A DNA stretch of 64,000 nucleotides from Amycolatopsis nigrescens CSC17Ta-90 (GCF_000384315.1 NZ_ARVW01000001.1:186001-250000), one strand, 5' to 3'; positions 8,120-16,827 are shown, counted from the stretch's first letter. Notes: generated from the sequence alone by a model not told the origin. Numbers and translations are program-made.

Positions 8120-8133
8120 CTACCACAGCGTAG
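8120..8133. promoter_or_regulatory. Candidate TetR operator over the promoter of the TetR-MpaB operon
   Basis: CTAC at 8120-8123 and GTAG at 8130-8133 form a short dyad with a 6-nt spacer that overlaps the TAGCAT -10 box of the minus-strand operon. The arms are short, so the call rests mainly on position. Confidence 0.35.
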
Positions 8134-8331
8134 GAAGTTTGCAAGGGGCGTCGCCGCCGGAGGGCGTCCCCCTTTACGGAGATGACAGAAAACCGCGGCG
8201 AATTCGTCTCTCAGGCATAATTTTTTGCCACCCGAGATAACCATCTGTCGGCGCACCCGAATTCACGCTACGCTCCCCCTTCGTCGAACAGAATACTCTT
8301 TCTCTGCACGTGGACGTGAGGAGTAAAGCGA

Positions 8332-9201
8332 ATGCGACGGAACCGTGCACCGCGGCGGCGAGCGAGCCGGATCGGCGCGGCGATCATGGCGGGCGGCCTG
8401 TTCCTTACCGCGCCGGTTTCGCAGGCGGCCGGCAATCCGCACCAGCGCGGGCCGGACCCCACACCGCAGAGCATCGTCGCCGAAAAGGGGCCGTTCGAGG
8501 TCGCGACCGCGCCGGCACCGGCCGGAAACGGTTTCGGCGGCGGCACCATCTACTATCCGACCGACACCAGCCAGGGCACCTTCGCCGGTATCGCGATCTC
8601 GCCGGGTTTCTTCGGTCCGCAGTTCAGCATCGACTGGTACGGGCCCCGCCTGGCGTCACAGGGATTCGTCGTCATCGCCATCACGACGAACGCGCTGTGG
8701 GACTTCCCGAGCCAGCGCGCGGACCAACTCCTCGCCGCACTGAAGTACCTCAAGCAGGACAGCCCCGCCAAGGACCGCTTGGACGGCGGCCGGCTCGGCG
8801 TGATGGGTCACTCGATGGGCGGCGGCGGCACGATGGAGGCCGTGCTCAAGGATCATTCGCTGAAGGCAGCCATCCCGCTGACCGGCTGGGGCATCACCGC
8901 CGACTACTCCGGCGTGCAGACACCGACGATGATCATCGGGGCGCAGTTCGACGTCGTCGCCCCGGACGAAAGCTACTCGATACCGTTCTACAAGAGCCTG
9001 CGCCCGGATCTGGACAAGCAGTTCCTCCAGCTCGCCGGCGGCACCCATTTCAGCCCGAACCTGCCCAACACGACCATCGCCAAATACAGCATCTCCTGGC
9101 TGAAGCGCTTCCTGGACGACGACACCCGCTACCAGCAGTTCCTCTGCCCGGTGCAGCCGGATCCCGAACTGTCCGCGCACGAGGCCACCTGCCACAGCTG
9201 A
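8332..9201 (+). CDS. Secreted cutinase / polyester hydrolase (PET-hydrolase type I family)
   Basis: 289-residue alpha/beta hydrolase with a long twin-arginine-like or Sec signal (residues 1-32, RRRASRIG then a hydrophobic stretch). It follows the bacterial cutinase fold closely: ISPGFFGPQFS (oxyanion region), WYGPRLASQGFVVIAITTN, nucleophile motif GHSMGGGG with Ser161, the substrate-clamp Trp186 in LTGWG, acid Asp207 in GAQFDVVAP, and base His239 in GGTHFSPN. Cys272 and Cys287 match the C-terminal disulfide of this family. The first aromatic clamp residue, usually Tyr, is Phe93 (GFF). Such enzymes cleave cutin and synthetic polyesters, including PET to varying degree. It stands alone, divergent from the TetR-MpaB operon. 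Confidence 0.92.
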   Translation: MRRNRAPRRRASRIGAAIMAGGLFLTAPVSQAAGNPHQRGPDPTPQSIVAEKGPFEVATAPAPAGNGFGGGTIYYPTDTSQGTFAGIAISPGFFGPQFSIDWYGPRLASQGFVVIAITTNALWDFPSQRADQLLAALKYLKQDSPAKDRLDGGRLGVMGHSMGGGGTMEAVLKDHSLKAAIPLTGWGITADYSGVQTPTMIIGAQFDVVAPDESYSIPFYKSLRPDLDKQFLQLAGGTHFSPNLPNTTIAKYSISWLKRFLDDDTRYQQFLCPVQPDPELSAHEATCHS

Positions 9202-9218
9202 GTTGAGTAGTTCCTCGG

Positions 9219-9626
9219 ATGCCCCGGCCACCGCGCGCGGGCAGACTCCCCGTTGTGTCAGCCACCAGCCCCAGCCACCATGACCAGTCCGGCCCGGTAC
9301 CGCTGAGCCGGGGTGCCTGCGCCGCCAGCGGCGCGAGGACCGCGGCCATCGCCTGGCCCGTGGTGGCCATCCTGGTCCTGCTGATCGGGCTCATCGGCTG
9401 CAGCGGTAAGCCCATGGAGGAGATCCCCACGGTCTTCCTGTTCATGGTCTTCGGCATCTGGATCTACGGGCTGCCCGCCTGGCCGATCGTGCTCGGTCTC
9501 GCGGCCGCGGCGGCGTCCACCGGCGACCCCGCCAGGCTAAGCAGGTCCCGCTCCCGCCTGCTCGCGTGGATCGTGGCCGCCGTCTGCGGGTTCATCGTCC
9601 CGCTCTTCATCGTCCTGCTCGACTAG
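9219..9626 (+). CDS. Small integral membrane protein, function unknown
   Basis: Up to 135 residues from ATG 9219, or 123 from GTG 9255; neither has a strong ribosome binding site. Three hydrophobic segments are visible (IAWPVVAILVLLIGLIGC, FLFMVFGIWIYGLPAWPIVL, and LAWIVAAVCGFIVPLFIVLL), with a short RSRSR basic loop before the last. No family recognised. Its 3' end overlaps the convergent DHA2 exporter gene by 20 bp. Confidence 0.55.
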   Translation: MPRPPRAGRLPVVSATSPSHHDQSGPVPLSRGACAASGARTAAIAWPVVAILVLLIGLIGCSGKPMEEIPTVFLFMVFGIWIYGLPAWPIVLGLAAAAASTGDPARLSRSRSRLLAWIVAAVCGFIVPLFIVLLD

Positions 9627-11004
9627 CGTCGCGGTCCCGCAGTGCCGGCGCCAGCGCGGCGACGACCACCAGAATCGCCGCGATGGCTTGGAAAACGCGA
9701 CCGTAGTCCTCGGCGAGCGCCTGCGGGGTGTCCGCCGAACTTCCGGCGAGGGTGACCAGCACGGCAAGGCCGAGCGCGCCGCCGAACTGCTTGGCCGTGT
9801 TCATCAGCCCGGACGCGGCTCCGGCGTCGGCGGCGTCGACGCCGGAGGTGACCGTGGTGGTGATCGGGGTGTTCAGCAGCCCGCTGCCCACCGAGAACAC
9901 GATCGCCGGCCCGAGGATGCCGGCGACGTAACCGCTGTCGGCGGTGATCTGTCCCTGCCACAGGAAACCGGCGGCGGCGATCAACGCGCCCGCCGCGATC
10001 AGCGCCCGGCCGTCGACGTGCCGCATCAGCCAGGGCGTGAGGCGCATGCCGACGATGATCGCCACCAGGGTGTGCGGGAGGAAGCCGAGGCCGGTCTGCA
10101 GCGGGGTGTAGTGCAGCGCCTTCTGCAGGTACAGGGTCAGGAAATACCACATCGGGTTCAGGCACGCCCCGGCCAACAACATCACCGCGTTCCCCAGCGA
10201 GATCGCGCGCAGCCGGAACAGGTGCGGTGGGATCAGCGGAGCTCGGGCGAACCGCACCTCGACCAAGACGAACAGCGCCAGCGCGACGGCTCCGGCGGTC
10301 AGTGCGACGGTCGTGACCGGCGCGCTCCAGCCGTACGTGCGGACCTGGGCGATGCCGTAGGTCAGCGCCGCGAGTCCGGCGGTGGCCAGCACCGCCCCCG
10401 TGACGTCGAGCCGGTTCTCCCGTCGCCCGTGGTCTCCGGCCAGGTTGCGGGCGGCCAGCAGCAGTGCGAGCGCGCCGATCGGGACGTTGATCAGCAGGAT
10501 CCACCGCCACGACAGGTACTCGGTGAGCACCCCGCCGACCAGGTTGCCCGCGGTGCCGCCGGCGATTCCGACCGCGGTCCAGGTGGCCAGTGCCCTGGTC
10601 CGCCCGCTGCCTTCGGGGAAGGTGGTGGTGAGCACGGTCAGGGTGGCCGGGGCGAGCACGGCGGCACCGAGTCCCTGCACGGCGCGCGCCGCGACCAGCA
10701 GGGCCGCCGAGTCCGCCAGCCCGCCGGCCAGGCTGGCACCGGCGAACAGGACGAGCCCGGTCAAGAAGATCCGCTTGCGGCCGAACAGGTCGGCGAGCCG
10801 CCCGCCGAGCAGGAGGAACCCGGCGAAGGTCAGCACGTAGGCGTTGACGACCCATTGCAGGCCGGCGTCGCCGAACCGGAGCGCCCGCTCGATGGTCGGC
10901 AGCGCGACGTTGACCACCGAAACGTCGAGCACCACCATGAACTGCGCCGCGCACGCCAGTGCGAGCACCACCCCGCCCGCGGCTCCCGGCTCACGCCACC
11001 TCAT
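9607..11004 (-). CDS. MFS drug exporter, DHA2 (EmrB/QacA, 14-TM) family
   Basis: 465 residues. MFS signatures: QFMVVLDVSVVNVALPTIER in helix 1 (motif D1 of DHA2), GGRLADLFGRKR between helices 2 and 3 (motif A), and RAVQGLGAAVLAPATLTVL in helix 4 (motif C-like). About 14 hydrophobic segments follow, the DHA2 number. These proton-driven antiporters export amphiphilic drugs or endogenous metabolites. The gene is divergent from a TetR gene with 73 bp between, containing two direct TACAGCnGTACCA repeats, so the TetR product is the likely repressor. Confidence 0.9.
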   Translation of the reverse strand: MRWREPGAAGGVVLALACAAQFMVVLDVSVVNVALPTIERALRFGDAGLQWVVNAYVLTFAGFLLLGGRLADLFGRKRIFLTGLVLFAGASLAGGLADSAALLVAARAVQGLGAAVLAPATLTVLTTTFPEGSGRTRALATWTAVGIAGGTAGNLVGGVLTEYLSWRWILLINVPIGALALLLAARNLAGDHGRRENRLDVTGAVLATAGLAALTYGIAQVRTYGWSAPVTTVALTAGAVALALFVLVEVRFARAPLIPPHLFRLRAISLGNAVMLLAGACLNPMWYFLTLYLQKALHYTPLQTGLGFLPHTLVAIIVGMRLTPWLMRHVDGRALIAAGALIAAAGFLWQGQITADSGYVAGILGPAIVFSVGSGLLNTPITTTVTSGVDAADAGAASGLMNTAKQFGGALGLAVLVTLAGSSADTPQALAEDYGRVFQAIAAILVVVAALAPALRDRDASRAGR

Positions 11005-11034
11005 GACCCGCTCAACCTCCCTCTTAGTTTATGA

Positions 11035-11062
11035 TACAGCGGTACCATATACAGCTGTACCA
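11035..11062. promoter_or_regulatory. Paired operator repeats between DHA2 exporter and TetR genes
   Basis: TACAGCGGTACCA (11035-11047) and TACAGCTGTACCA (11050-11062) are 12/13 identical and 15 bp apart. GGTAC and GTACC within them also form an inverted pair. They sit in the only space available for both divergent promoters, which suits TetR dimers bound side by side. Confidence 0.6.
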
Positions 11063-11077
11063 GAAAGGGGGTGCGCC

Positions 11078-11680
11078 GTGCCGAGAACCGCGGACCACAC
11101 CGAGCGTCGAGCGCAGATCGCCGAGGCTTTGGTCCGGGTGGCGGGCCGGGACGGCCTGCACGCGGTGACCATGCGGGCGGTGGCCGCCGAGTCCGGCATC
11201 TCGCTGCGCCTGGTGCAGTACTACTTCGACACCAAGGCCCAGCTCATGGTGGGTGCACTGCGCCATCTCGAGCAGCAGAGCCACCAGCGGTGGGCACAGC
11301 GCCTCGCCGAGCTGCCGTCCCCGGTCACGCCGCGGGCGTTCATCGAGGCGTTCCTCGCCGAAGCGCTGCCCAACGACGAGCAGAGCCGCGTCTTCCACCT
11401 GGTCGCCACCTCGTACGCGGTACTGGCCATGACGGACCCGGAGCTCGCCGGCGAACCGTTCATCGCCGGGGCGGACGATCTCGAGCGGCAGCTCGCGGAC
11501 GCGTTGCGGCGGGCCAGGTCCGAAGGGCAGCTATCGTCCGAAGTGGACATTCCCACCGAGGCCGCGCGCCTGCTCACGCTCAGCCACGGCCTCGGCACCA
11601 GCGTCCTGGTCGGCCAGCGCACCCCGGACAACGCGCGCTCCGTGCTGCGCTACCACCTCGACCGGCTGTTCACCGGCTGA
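11078..11680 (+). CDS. TetR-family regulator, divergent from the DHA2 exporter
   Basis: 200 residues from GTG 11078. HTH: AQIAEALVRVAGRDGLHAVT, then MRAVAAESGISLRLVQYYFD, with the VQYYF recognition helix. Region 60-200 is an all-alpha ligand domain with a TetR_C_6-like feel (VFHLVATSYAVLAMTDPELA). A GGGG run lies 4-7 nt upstream of the start. The frame is open further upstream, but the operator repeats occupy that DNA. Probable repressor of the exporter gene 9607-11004 and of itself. Confidence 0.88.
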   Translation: MPRTADHTERRAQIAEALVRVAGRDGLHAVTMRAVAAESGISLRLVQYYFDTKAQLMVGALRHLEQQSHQRWAQRLAELPSPVTPRAFIEAFLAEALPNDEQSRVFHLVATSYAVLAMTDPELAGEPFIAGADDLERQLADALRRARSEGQLSSEVDIPTEAARLLTLSHGLGTSVLVGQRTPDNARSVLRYHLDRLFTG

Positions 11681-11748
11681 GCCCCGATTCCAGGAGTGGC
11701 CCGCCGCACCGCATGCTCGCTAACCTTCCTGACGAGGGGAGCAAGCCG

Positions 11749-12735
11749 ATGACGGACTTCAGCGATCTCAGCCGTTCAGCTGCCGAACTGCGCGATTCGG
11801 TGCTGTCGGGCTGGCATCAGCTGGAAAGAGCGGCACCCGGCGGCGACCCGGTGGGCAAGCTCGCGGCCAGGACGGGACTGTCGTTCCAGCAGCTCGATCT
11901 GGTGCGGCGAGTGCGCAACCAGATCGCGCATCCGCAGACCCCGGTCCCTCGCGAGCGGCTGAGCAGCGCGCTCGACATCATCACCGAGGCCAGACGACGG
12001 CTCGGTATCGAGGACGACGCCGATCCGGTTCCTCCGGTGCTCGTGGTGAGCGAGCGCCAGGTGCGGTTCCGAGGGCTGGTCGCGGGACAGAGTTCCGCCG
12101 CGAAGCGGGTCGGGCTGCGCAACACCGGCGGGGGCATCCTCAACGCCACCGTGCACAGCAACAGAAACTGGCTGCGCGCCGAGGTCGACGGGGACGCCGT
12201 CACGATCACCGTCACCCCACCAAGACCGGGTGACGTCGCGGCACAGGTCGAGATCCACAGCGACGGCGGTTCGGCCACGATCAAGGTGCTCGCGCTGGGG
12301 ACCACGCCCGCACCGGAGTCCGCCGCACCGATTGGCCCGCCGCCCAGGCTCGCGGTCGAGGAGACCACCGTGCGCTTCCTGACCCACGCCCGGACCTCGT
12401 CGCCGCCACGGGAGATCGCGTTGCGCAATCTCGGCGGCGGGCGGCTCAACGCCACCGCGACCTCCGGCGCGCGCTGGCTGTCCGCGGCGGTCCACGGGAA
12501 CAAGCTCATCTTGGTGGTGACCCCGTCGGTGCCGGACCAGCGGCTGCACGACAAGATCCGGATCGACAGCGACGGCGGCACGGCTGAGATCGACGTGATC
12601 GTCACCACGCCGCCACCGGACCGCCAGGGCACGGGCCTGTCCAGGTACTGGCACGAGCACCGGGACAACATCACCGCCATGGCGATCATCGTCTTCGTCT
12701 TCGCCACGATCATCACCGTCTTCGCCCTGACCTGA
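11749..12735 (+). CDS. Tail-anchored protein: HEPN-like helical head, two BACON-like Ig repeats, C-terminal membrane helix
   Basis: 328 residues from ATG 11749. Residues about 1-90 are helical and contain LVRRVRNQIAHP, where Arg56 and His61 make an Rx4H motif like that of HEPN/DUF4145 domains. Two beta-rich repeats follow (about 98-168 and 205-275). Each starts with LxVxExxVRF, has LRNxGGGxLNAT and xxWLxA, and ends with xxIxSDGGxAxI, which resembles BACON/Ig-like abundant modules. A single hydrophobic helix (about 305-325, MAIIVFVFATIITVFA) ends the protein, so it is probably tail-anchored with the head in the cytoplasm. Downstream is prfC, in the same direction but well separated. Function unknown; the HEPN link is an inference from one motif. 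Confidence 0.7.
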   Translation: MTDFSDLSRSAAELRDSVLSGWHQLERAAPGGDPVGKLAARTGLSFQQLDLVRRVRNQIAHPQTPVPRERLSSALDIITEARRRLGIEDDADPVPPVLVVSERQVRFRGLVAGQSSAAKRVGLRNTGGGILNATVHSNRNWLRAEVDGDAVTITVTPPRPGDVAAQVEIHSDGGSATIKVLALGTTPAPESAAPIGPPPRLAVEETTVRFLTHARTSSPPREIALRNLGGGRLNATATSGARWLSAAVHGNKLILVVTPSVPDQRLHDKIRIDSDGGTAEIDVIVTTPPPDRQGTGLSRYWHEHRDNITAMAIIVFVFATIITVFALT

Positions 12736-12871
12736 TCTGTCCACTTTCGACACTGGAATCCAGCCGGGCGGGCCGCGCCGAAGCGATGGTCTAACGTTAC
12801 CCACCGGTGCATCGGAAGATCGGGCGAGACGTGGCTGGGCCATCCCCGGTGGCGGCAGGCGGGGAGCGGTT

Positions 12872-14485
12872 GTGACGGCAGGCGACGCGGTTCGGGCCGA
12901 GCCGGTGGAGGTGCTCGCGCAGGCGGGCCGGCGGCGGAGCTTCGCGGTGATCAGTCATCCGGACGCCGGGAAGTCGACCTTGACCGAGGCGCTGGCGCTG
13001 CACGCGCGGGTGATCTCCGAAGCGGGCGCGGTGCACGGCAAGGCCGGGCGACGCGGGGTGACCTCGGACTGGATGGAGATGGAACGTGCCCGCGGGATCT
13101 CGATCACCTCGGCCGCGCTGCAGTTCGGCTACCGCGACGCGGTGATCAACCTGCTGGACACCCCTGGCCACGCGGACTTCTCCGAGGACACCTACCGGGT
13201 GCTCTCCGCGGTGGACTCGGCGGTGATGCTGCTGGACGCCGCGAAGGGCCTGGAACCGCAGACCCTGAAGCTGTTCGACGTCTGCCGTTACCGCGGCATT
13301 CCGGTGATCACCTTCATCAACAAGTGGGACCGCCCCGGGCGCGACGCGCTCGATCTCTGCGACGAGCTCTCCGACCGGATCGGGTTGCAGCCGATGCCGC
13401 TGACCTGGCCGGTCGGCACGGCAGGCCACCTGCGCGGAGTGCTCGACCTCACCGAAGGCGACTTCATCCGGTACCTGCCCAGCACGGCCGGAGCGGGTGC
13501 GGCGCCGGAGGAACGTCGCGACGCGCGGCAGGCCGAAGCCGAGGCCGGCGGCGACTGGCACCGGGCGCTGGAGGAGTCCGAACTGCTGCGCGCCTCCGGC
13601 GGCGAGTTCGCCGCGGCACGGTTCGCCGACGCCACCGCCACCCCGGTGCTGTTCGGTTCGGCGGTGCGGAACTTCGGCGTCCGCCAGCTGCTGGACCTGC
13701 TCGTCGACCTGGCACCGCGGCCTGCGCCCCGGATCGACACCGGCGGCGCGGCACGCGAGCTGGACGCCCCGTTCTCGGCGTTCGTGTTCAAGGTGCAGAC
13801 CGGGATGGACCCTTCGCACCGGGACCAGGTGGCCTTCGCCAGGGTGTGCTCGGGGATGTTCGAGCGCGGCATGGTCGTCACCAACAGCACCACCGGCAGG
13901 CCGTTCGCGACCAAGTACGCCCAGCAGGTCTTCGGCCAGCAACGCTCCACATTGGACACTGCTTATCCCGGTGATGTGATCGGGCTGGTCAACGCCACCG
14001 CGCTCCGGGTCGGCGACACCCTGCACGCCGGACGGCCGGCGGTGCGGTTTCCCGGCCTGCCCAGCTTCGCGCCCGCGCATTTCGCCGTCGCCAGGCCGGC
14101 CGACCTCGGCCGCGCCAAGCAGTTCCGCAAGGGCGTCGAGCAACTCGGCGCCGAGGGCGTGGTCCAGGTGCTGCGCTCGGACCGGCGCGGGGACGCGGCA
14201 CCGGTGCTCGCCGCGGTGGGACCGATGCAGTTCGAGGTCGCCACGCACCGGATGTCCTCCGAGTTCGGCTCGCCGGTGCGCCTGGAACACCTGCCCTACA
14301 ACGCGATCCGACGGCTGGCCGATCCCCGGCAGCGCGCCGTGGTCGACAGCGGCCGCCGCAGCGAGGTGCTCACCCGCGACGACGGCGCCGAGCTGGCGCT
14401 GTTCGCCGAGGAGATCGACCTGCGGCTGATGCTGCGCGGCCATCCGGAGCTGGTACTGGAACCGCTGGTGGCCGAAGGCGGCTGA
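12872..14485 (+). CDS. prfC: Peptide chain release factor 3 (RF3)
   Basis: 537 residues, the normal RF3 length. GTPase that recycles RF1/RF2 from the ribosome after termination. Visible GTPase motifs: SHPDAGKST (G1, P-loop), GVTSDWMEMERARGISIT (switch I and the RF3-typical ERARGISI), LDTPGHADFSEDTYR (G3), and NKWDRPGR (G4). The RF3 end includes GPMQFEVATHRM and EHLPYN. Start GTG 12872 is followed by a short spacer before the RRRSFAVISHPDAG core, slightly longer than in E. coli. RF3 is not universal in actinobacteria. The neighbours have no obvious functional link. Confidence 0.95.
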   Translation: MTAGDAVRAEPVEVLAQAGRRRSFAVISHPDAGKSTLTEALALHARVISEAGAVHGKAGRRGVTSDWMEMERARGISITSAALQFGYRDAVINLLDTPGHADFSEDTYRVLSAVDSAVMLLDAAKGLEPQTLKLFDVCRYRGIPVITFINKWDRPGRDALDLCDELSDRIGLQPMPLTWPVGTAGHLRGVLDLTEGDFIRYLPSTAGAGAAPEERRDARQAEAEAGGDWHRALEESELLRASGGEFAAARFADATATPVLFGSAVRNFGVRQLLDLLVDLAPRPAPRIDTGGAARELDAPFSAFVFKVQTGMDPSHRDQVAFARVCSGMFERGMVVTNSTTGRPFATKYAQQVFGQQRSTLDTAYPGDVIGLVNATALRVGDTLHAGRPAVRFPGLPSFAPAHFAVARPADLGRAKQFRKGVEQLGAEGVVQVLRSDRRGDAAPVLAAVGPMQFEVATHRMSSEFGSPVRLEHLPYNAIRRLADPRQRAVVDSGRRSEVLTRDDGAELALFAEEIDLRLMLRGHPELVLEPLVAEGG

Positions 14486-14486
14486 A

Positions 14487-15050
14487 TCACGAAGCTCGCG
14501 GCCAGTTCCCGAGTGCGAGGTCGAGCACGTCCAGCACCCTGGACCACGAGTCGTCCAACCCGCGCGGGTGGAACCCGCCGGACGCCTCCAGAGTCACGTA
14601 GCCGTAGATGGTGCTGTGCAGCAGCCGCACCGCGTCCGTCTGGTCCGGCTCGGACAGCCGGTAGCCACGCAGGATCGCCCTGGTCATCTCCGCGTGCCGG
14701 CCCGCCGCGCTGAGCGCCGCCTCGGTATCGAGCTCCATCCGCATCGCCGCGTACCTGCCAGGGTGCTCCTTCGCGTAGGACCGGTAGGTGTTCGCGAAGG
14801 CCACCAGCGCATCCTTGCCCGCCCGGCCGGCCAGCGCGGCGGCGGCCCGGTCGGCGAGTTCGGTCAATGCGAGCGTGGCCACCCTGACCTTCAGCTCGTG
14901 CACGTTCTTGACGTGCGAGTACAGGCTCGCGTCCTTGACGCCGAACCCGCGGGCGAGCGCGGAGACGGTCACGTTCTCGAAGCCGACCTCGTCGGCCAGA
15001 TCCGCCGCCGCACTGGTCAGGCGCTCGGCGGTCACCCCCGCGCGTGCCAT
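14487..15050 (-). CDS. TetR-family regulator with WHG-type C-terminal domain
   Basis: 187 residues. HTH: LTSAAADLADEVGFENVTVS, then ALARGFGVKDASLYSHVKNV, with the SLYSHV recognition helix. The C-terminal part (YRSYAKEHPGRYAAMRMELD and LLHSTIYGYVTLEASGGF) matches the TetR_C WHG family. It is convergent with prfC (1-bp gap) and divergent from the FBP/SGNH operon. The 15-bp perfect palindrome at 15070-15084 lies between them and is its probable operator. Confidence 0.88.
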   Translation of the reverse strand: MARAGVTAERLTSAAADLADEVGFENVTVSALARGFGVKDASLYSHVKNVHELKVRVATLALTELADRAAAALAGRAGKDALVAFANTYRSYAKEHPGRYAAMRMELDTEAALSAAGRHAEMTRAILRGYRLSEPDQTDAVRLLHSTIYGYVTLEASGGFHPRGLDDSWSRVLDVLDLALGNWPRAS

Positions 15051-15069
15051 CTGCCGCTACCTCCCTCTA

Positions 15070-15084
15070 CCTAGGACTCCTAGG
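15070..15084. promoter_or_regulatory. 15-bp perfect palindrome, probable TetR operator
   Basis: CCTAGGA-C-TCCTAGG, perfect over 15 bp, 20 bp upstream of the TetR start codon and followed by an AT-rich GATAATACTT that could be a -10 region for the plus-strand operon (TAATAC at 15086-15091). Confidence 0.65.
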
Positions 15085-15135
15085 ATAATACTTATGAGTT
15101 CGCGTTTTTGCTCTAGGGGAGGTAGCTTTCTGTTT

Positions 15136-15633
15136 ATGAGGAGGGTGACCGAGCGCGACATCCGCGCATCATTCGTGAACTGCACCAAGGGCGAGGCGAA
15201 ACGCCTGGCCGTGCCCAAGGACTTGGCCGCGCGGCCGTGGGAAGACCTGGACTTCCTCGGCTGGCGGGACCCCGGCGCGCCGCAGCGGGCCTACCTGGTG
15301 ACCGAGTCCGGCGACGGGTTCGTGGGAGTGGCGCTGCGGCTGGCCGCGCCCTACGCCGGGCGCGCACGGCGCAGCATGTGCTCCCTGTGCCTGACCACGC
15401 ATCCCGGGGGCGGCGTCTCGCTGATGACCGCGCGCAAGGCCGGCCGGGACGGGCAGCAGGGCAACTCGGTCGGCGCCTACATCTGCACCGACCTTGCCTG
15501 CTCGCTCTACCTGCGCGGGAAGAAGAAGACCGGACCCGGCGAGCGGCTGCACGAGTCGCTCACACCGGCCGAGCAGGTCGAGCGGACCACCGCGAACCTG
15601 GCCGGGTTCCTGGACAAGGTGGTCGGCGCGTGA
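15136..15633 (+). CDS. FBP domain protein (EF-G-binding treble-clef zinc finger)
   Basis: 165 residues from ATG 15136 (an open frame extends further upstream, but the operator and promoter lie there). The C-terminal half carries the treble-clef zinc finger: MCSLCLTTHPGGGVSLMTAR for the first Cys pair and YICTDLACSLYLRGKK for the second. Family proteins related to FusB/FBP bind elongation factor G and can release it from stalled ribosomes, which gives fusidic-acid protection in some bacteria. GTG of the SGNH hydrolase gene overlaps its stop (GTGA), so both proteins are made together. Confidence 0.88.
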   Translation: MRRVTERDIRASFVNCTKGEAKRLAVPKDLAARPWEDLDFLGWRDPGAPQRAYLVTESGDGFVGVALRLAAPYAGRARRSMCSLCLTTHPGGGVSLMTARKAGRDGQQGNSVGAYICTDLACSLYLRGKKKTGPGERLHESLTPAEQVERTTANLAGFLDKVVGA

Positions 15634-16802
15634 CCGACTGGATCACCACTCCGCTCGACCTCCGCATCCTGCGCGGTGCCCTCGACCTCGAGCGCACCGC
15701 GCAGGGCCTGCTGCCGCACCGGCTGCCGGCCGGTGCGCGCGAGCAGTTCCCCGACGAGTACCTGAGCATGGTCGAGGCCCAGCCCGCCGGGGTGCGGTTG
15801 GCCTTCCGCACCCGGGCCACCGCCGTCGAGCTGGACGTGCTCCCGACGAGGACGGTCTACCAGGGCTTCCCTGCCTCGCCGGACGGCGTCTACGAACTGC
15901 TCGTCGACGGCCGTCCGGCCGGGCAGACAGCCGTGCCCGGCGGCAACGTGCAACTCATCGACATGGCCACCCGGTCCACGGTCACCCGGCCAGGACAGCC
16001 CGGCACGGTCCGCTTCGCCGAGCTGTCCGCCGACCAGAAGGACGTCGAGATCTGGTTGCCGCACACCGAAATCACCGAGCTGATCGCCCTGCGCACGGAC
16101 GCCCCGGTCGAGGCCGTGCCGGACCGGGGCCGCCGGGTGTGGCTGCACCACGGCAGCTCGATCAGCCACGGCTCCAACGCCGACCGCCCGACCGCGACCT
16201 GGCCGGTGCTGGCCGCCGCACTGGCCGGTGTGGAGCTGGTCAACCTGGGCCTGCGCGGCAACGCCCTGCTCGATCCGTTCACCGCACGCGCGATCCGGGA
16301 CACTCCGGCGGACCTGATCAGCGTCAAGATCGGCATCAACCTGGTCAACGCCGACCTGATGCGCCTGCGCGGCTTCTCCCCCGCGGTGCACGGTTTCCTG
16401 GACACCATCCGCGATGGCCACCCCACGACGCCGTTGCTGGTCGTCTCTCCCCTGCTCTGCCCGATCCACGAGGACACCCCCGGCCCCGGCGCGATGGACT
16501 TCGACGGCCGGACGGTCCTGTTCCGGGCCACCGGCGACCCGGCCGACCGCGCCAGCGGACGGCTGACGCTCAACGTCGTCCGGGACGAGCTCGCCCGCAT
16601 CACCGCGCGACGGGCGGCCGAAGACCCGAACCTGCACTACCTCGACGGTCGCTCGCTCTACGGCGAACCGGACTTCGCCGAGCTGCCCCTGCCCGACCGG
16701 CTGCACCCGGACTCCGCCGGTCACCGCCGCATCGGCACACGCTTCGCCGAGCTGGCCTTCGGCGACGGCGGCCCGTTCGCCGGCAGGGTCGCACCGCCGT
16801 GA
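15630..16802 (+). CDS. SGNH/GDSL-family esterase
   Basis: 390 residues from GTG 15630, coupled by a GTGA overlap to the FBP gene. An N-terminal beta-sandwich (residues about 1-160) precedes the hydrolase domain. Block I is WLHHGSSISHG (Ser as nucleophile in GSS rather than GDS), block II LGLRGNALLDP (Gly), block III GINLVNADL (Asn), and block V DRLHPDSAGHRRIG with the Asp-x-x-His pair. Such enzymes deacylate carbohydrates or lipids; the sandwich-plus-SGNH arrangement is common in actinobacterial CE2- or CE3-like esterases. No signal peptide, so probably cytoplasmic. Why it is tied to an EF-G-binding protein is unclear. Confidence 0.85.
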   Translation: MTDWITTPLDLRILRGALDLERTAQGLLPHRLPAGAREQFPDEYLSMVEAQPAGVRLAFRTRATAVELDVLPTRTVYQGFPASPDGVYELLVDGRPAGQTAVPGGNVQLIDMATRSTVTRPGQPGTVRFAELSADQKDVEIWLPHTEITELIALRTDAPVEAVPDRGRRVWLHHGSSISHGSNADRPTATWPVLAAALAGVELVNLGLRGNALLDPFTARAIRDTPADLISVKIGINLVNADLMRLRGFSPAVHGFLDTIRDGHPTTPLLVVSPLLCPIHEDTPGPGAMDFDGRTVLFRATGDPADRASGRLTLNVVRDELARITARRAAEDPNLHYLDGRSLYGEPDFAELPLPDRLHPDSAGHRRIGTRFAELAFGDGGPFAGRVAPP

Positions 16803-16827
16803 CATGCCGATCGCCGGATCGGTCCGC

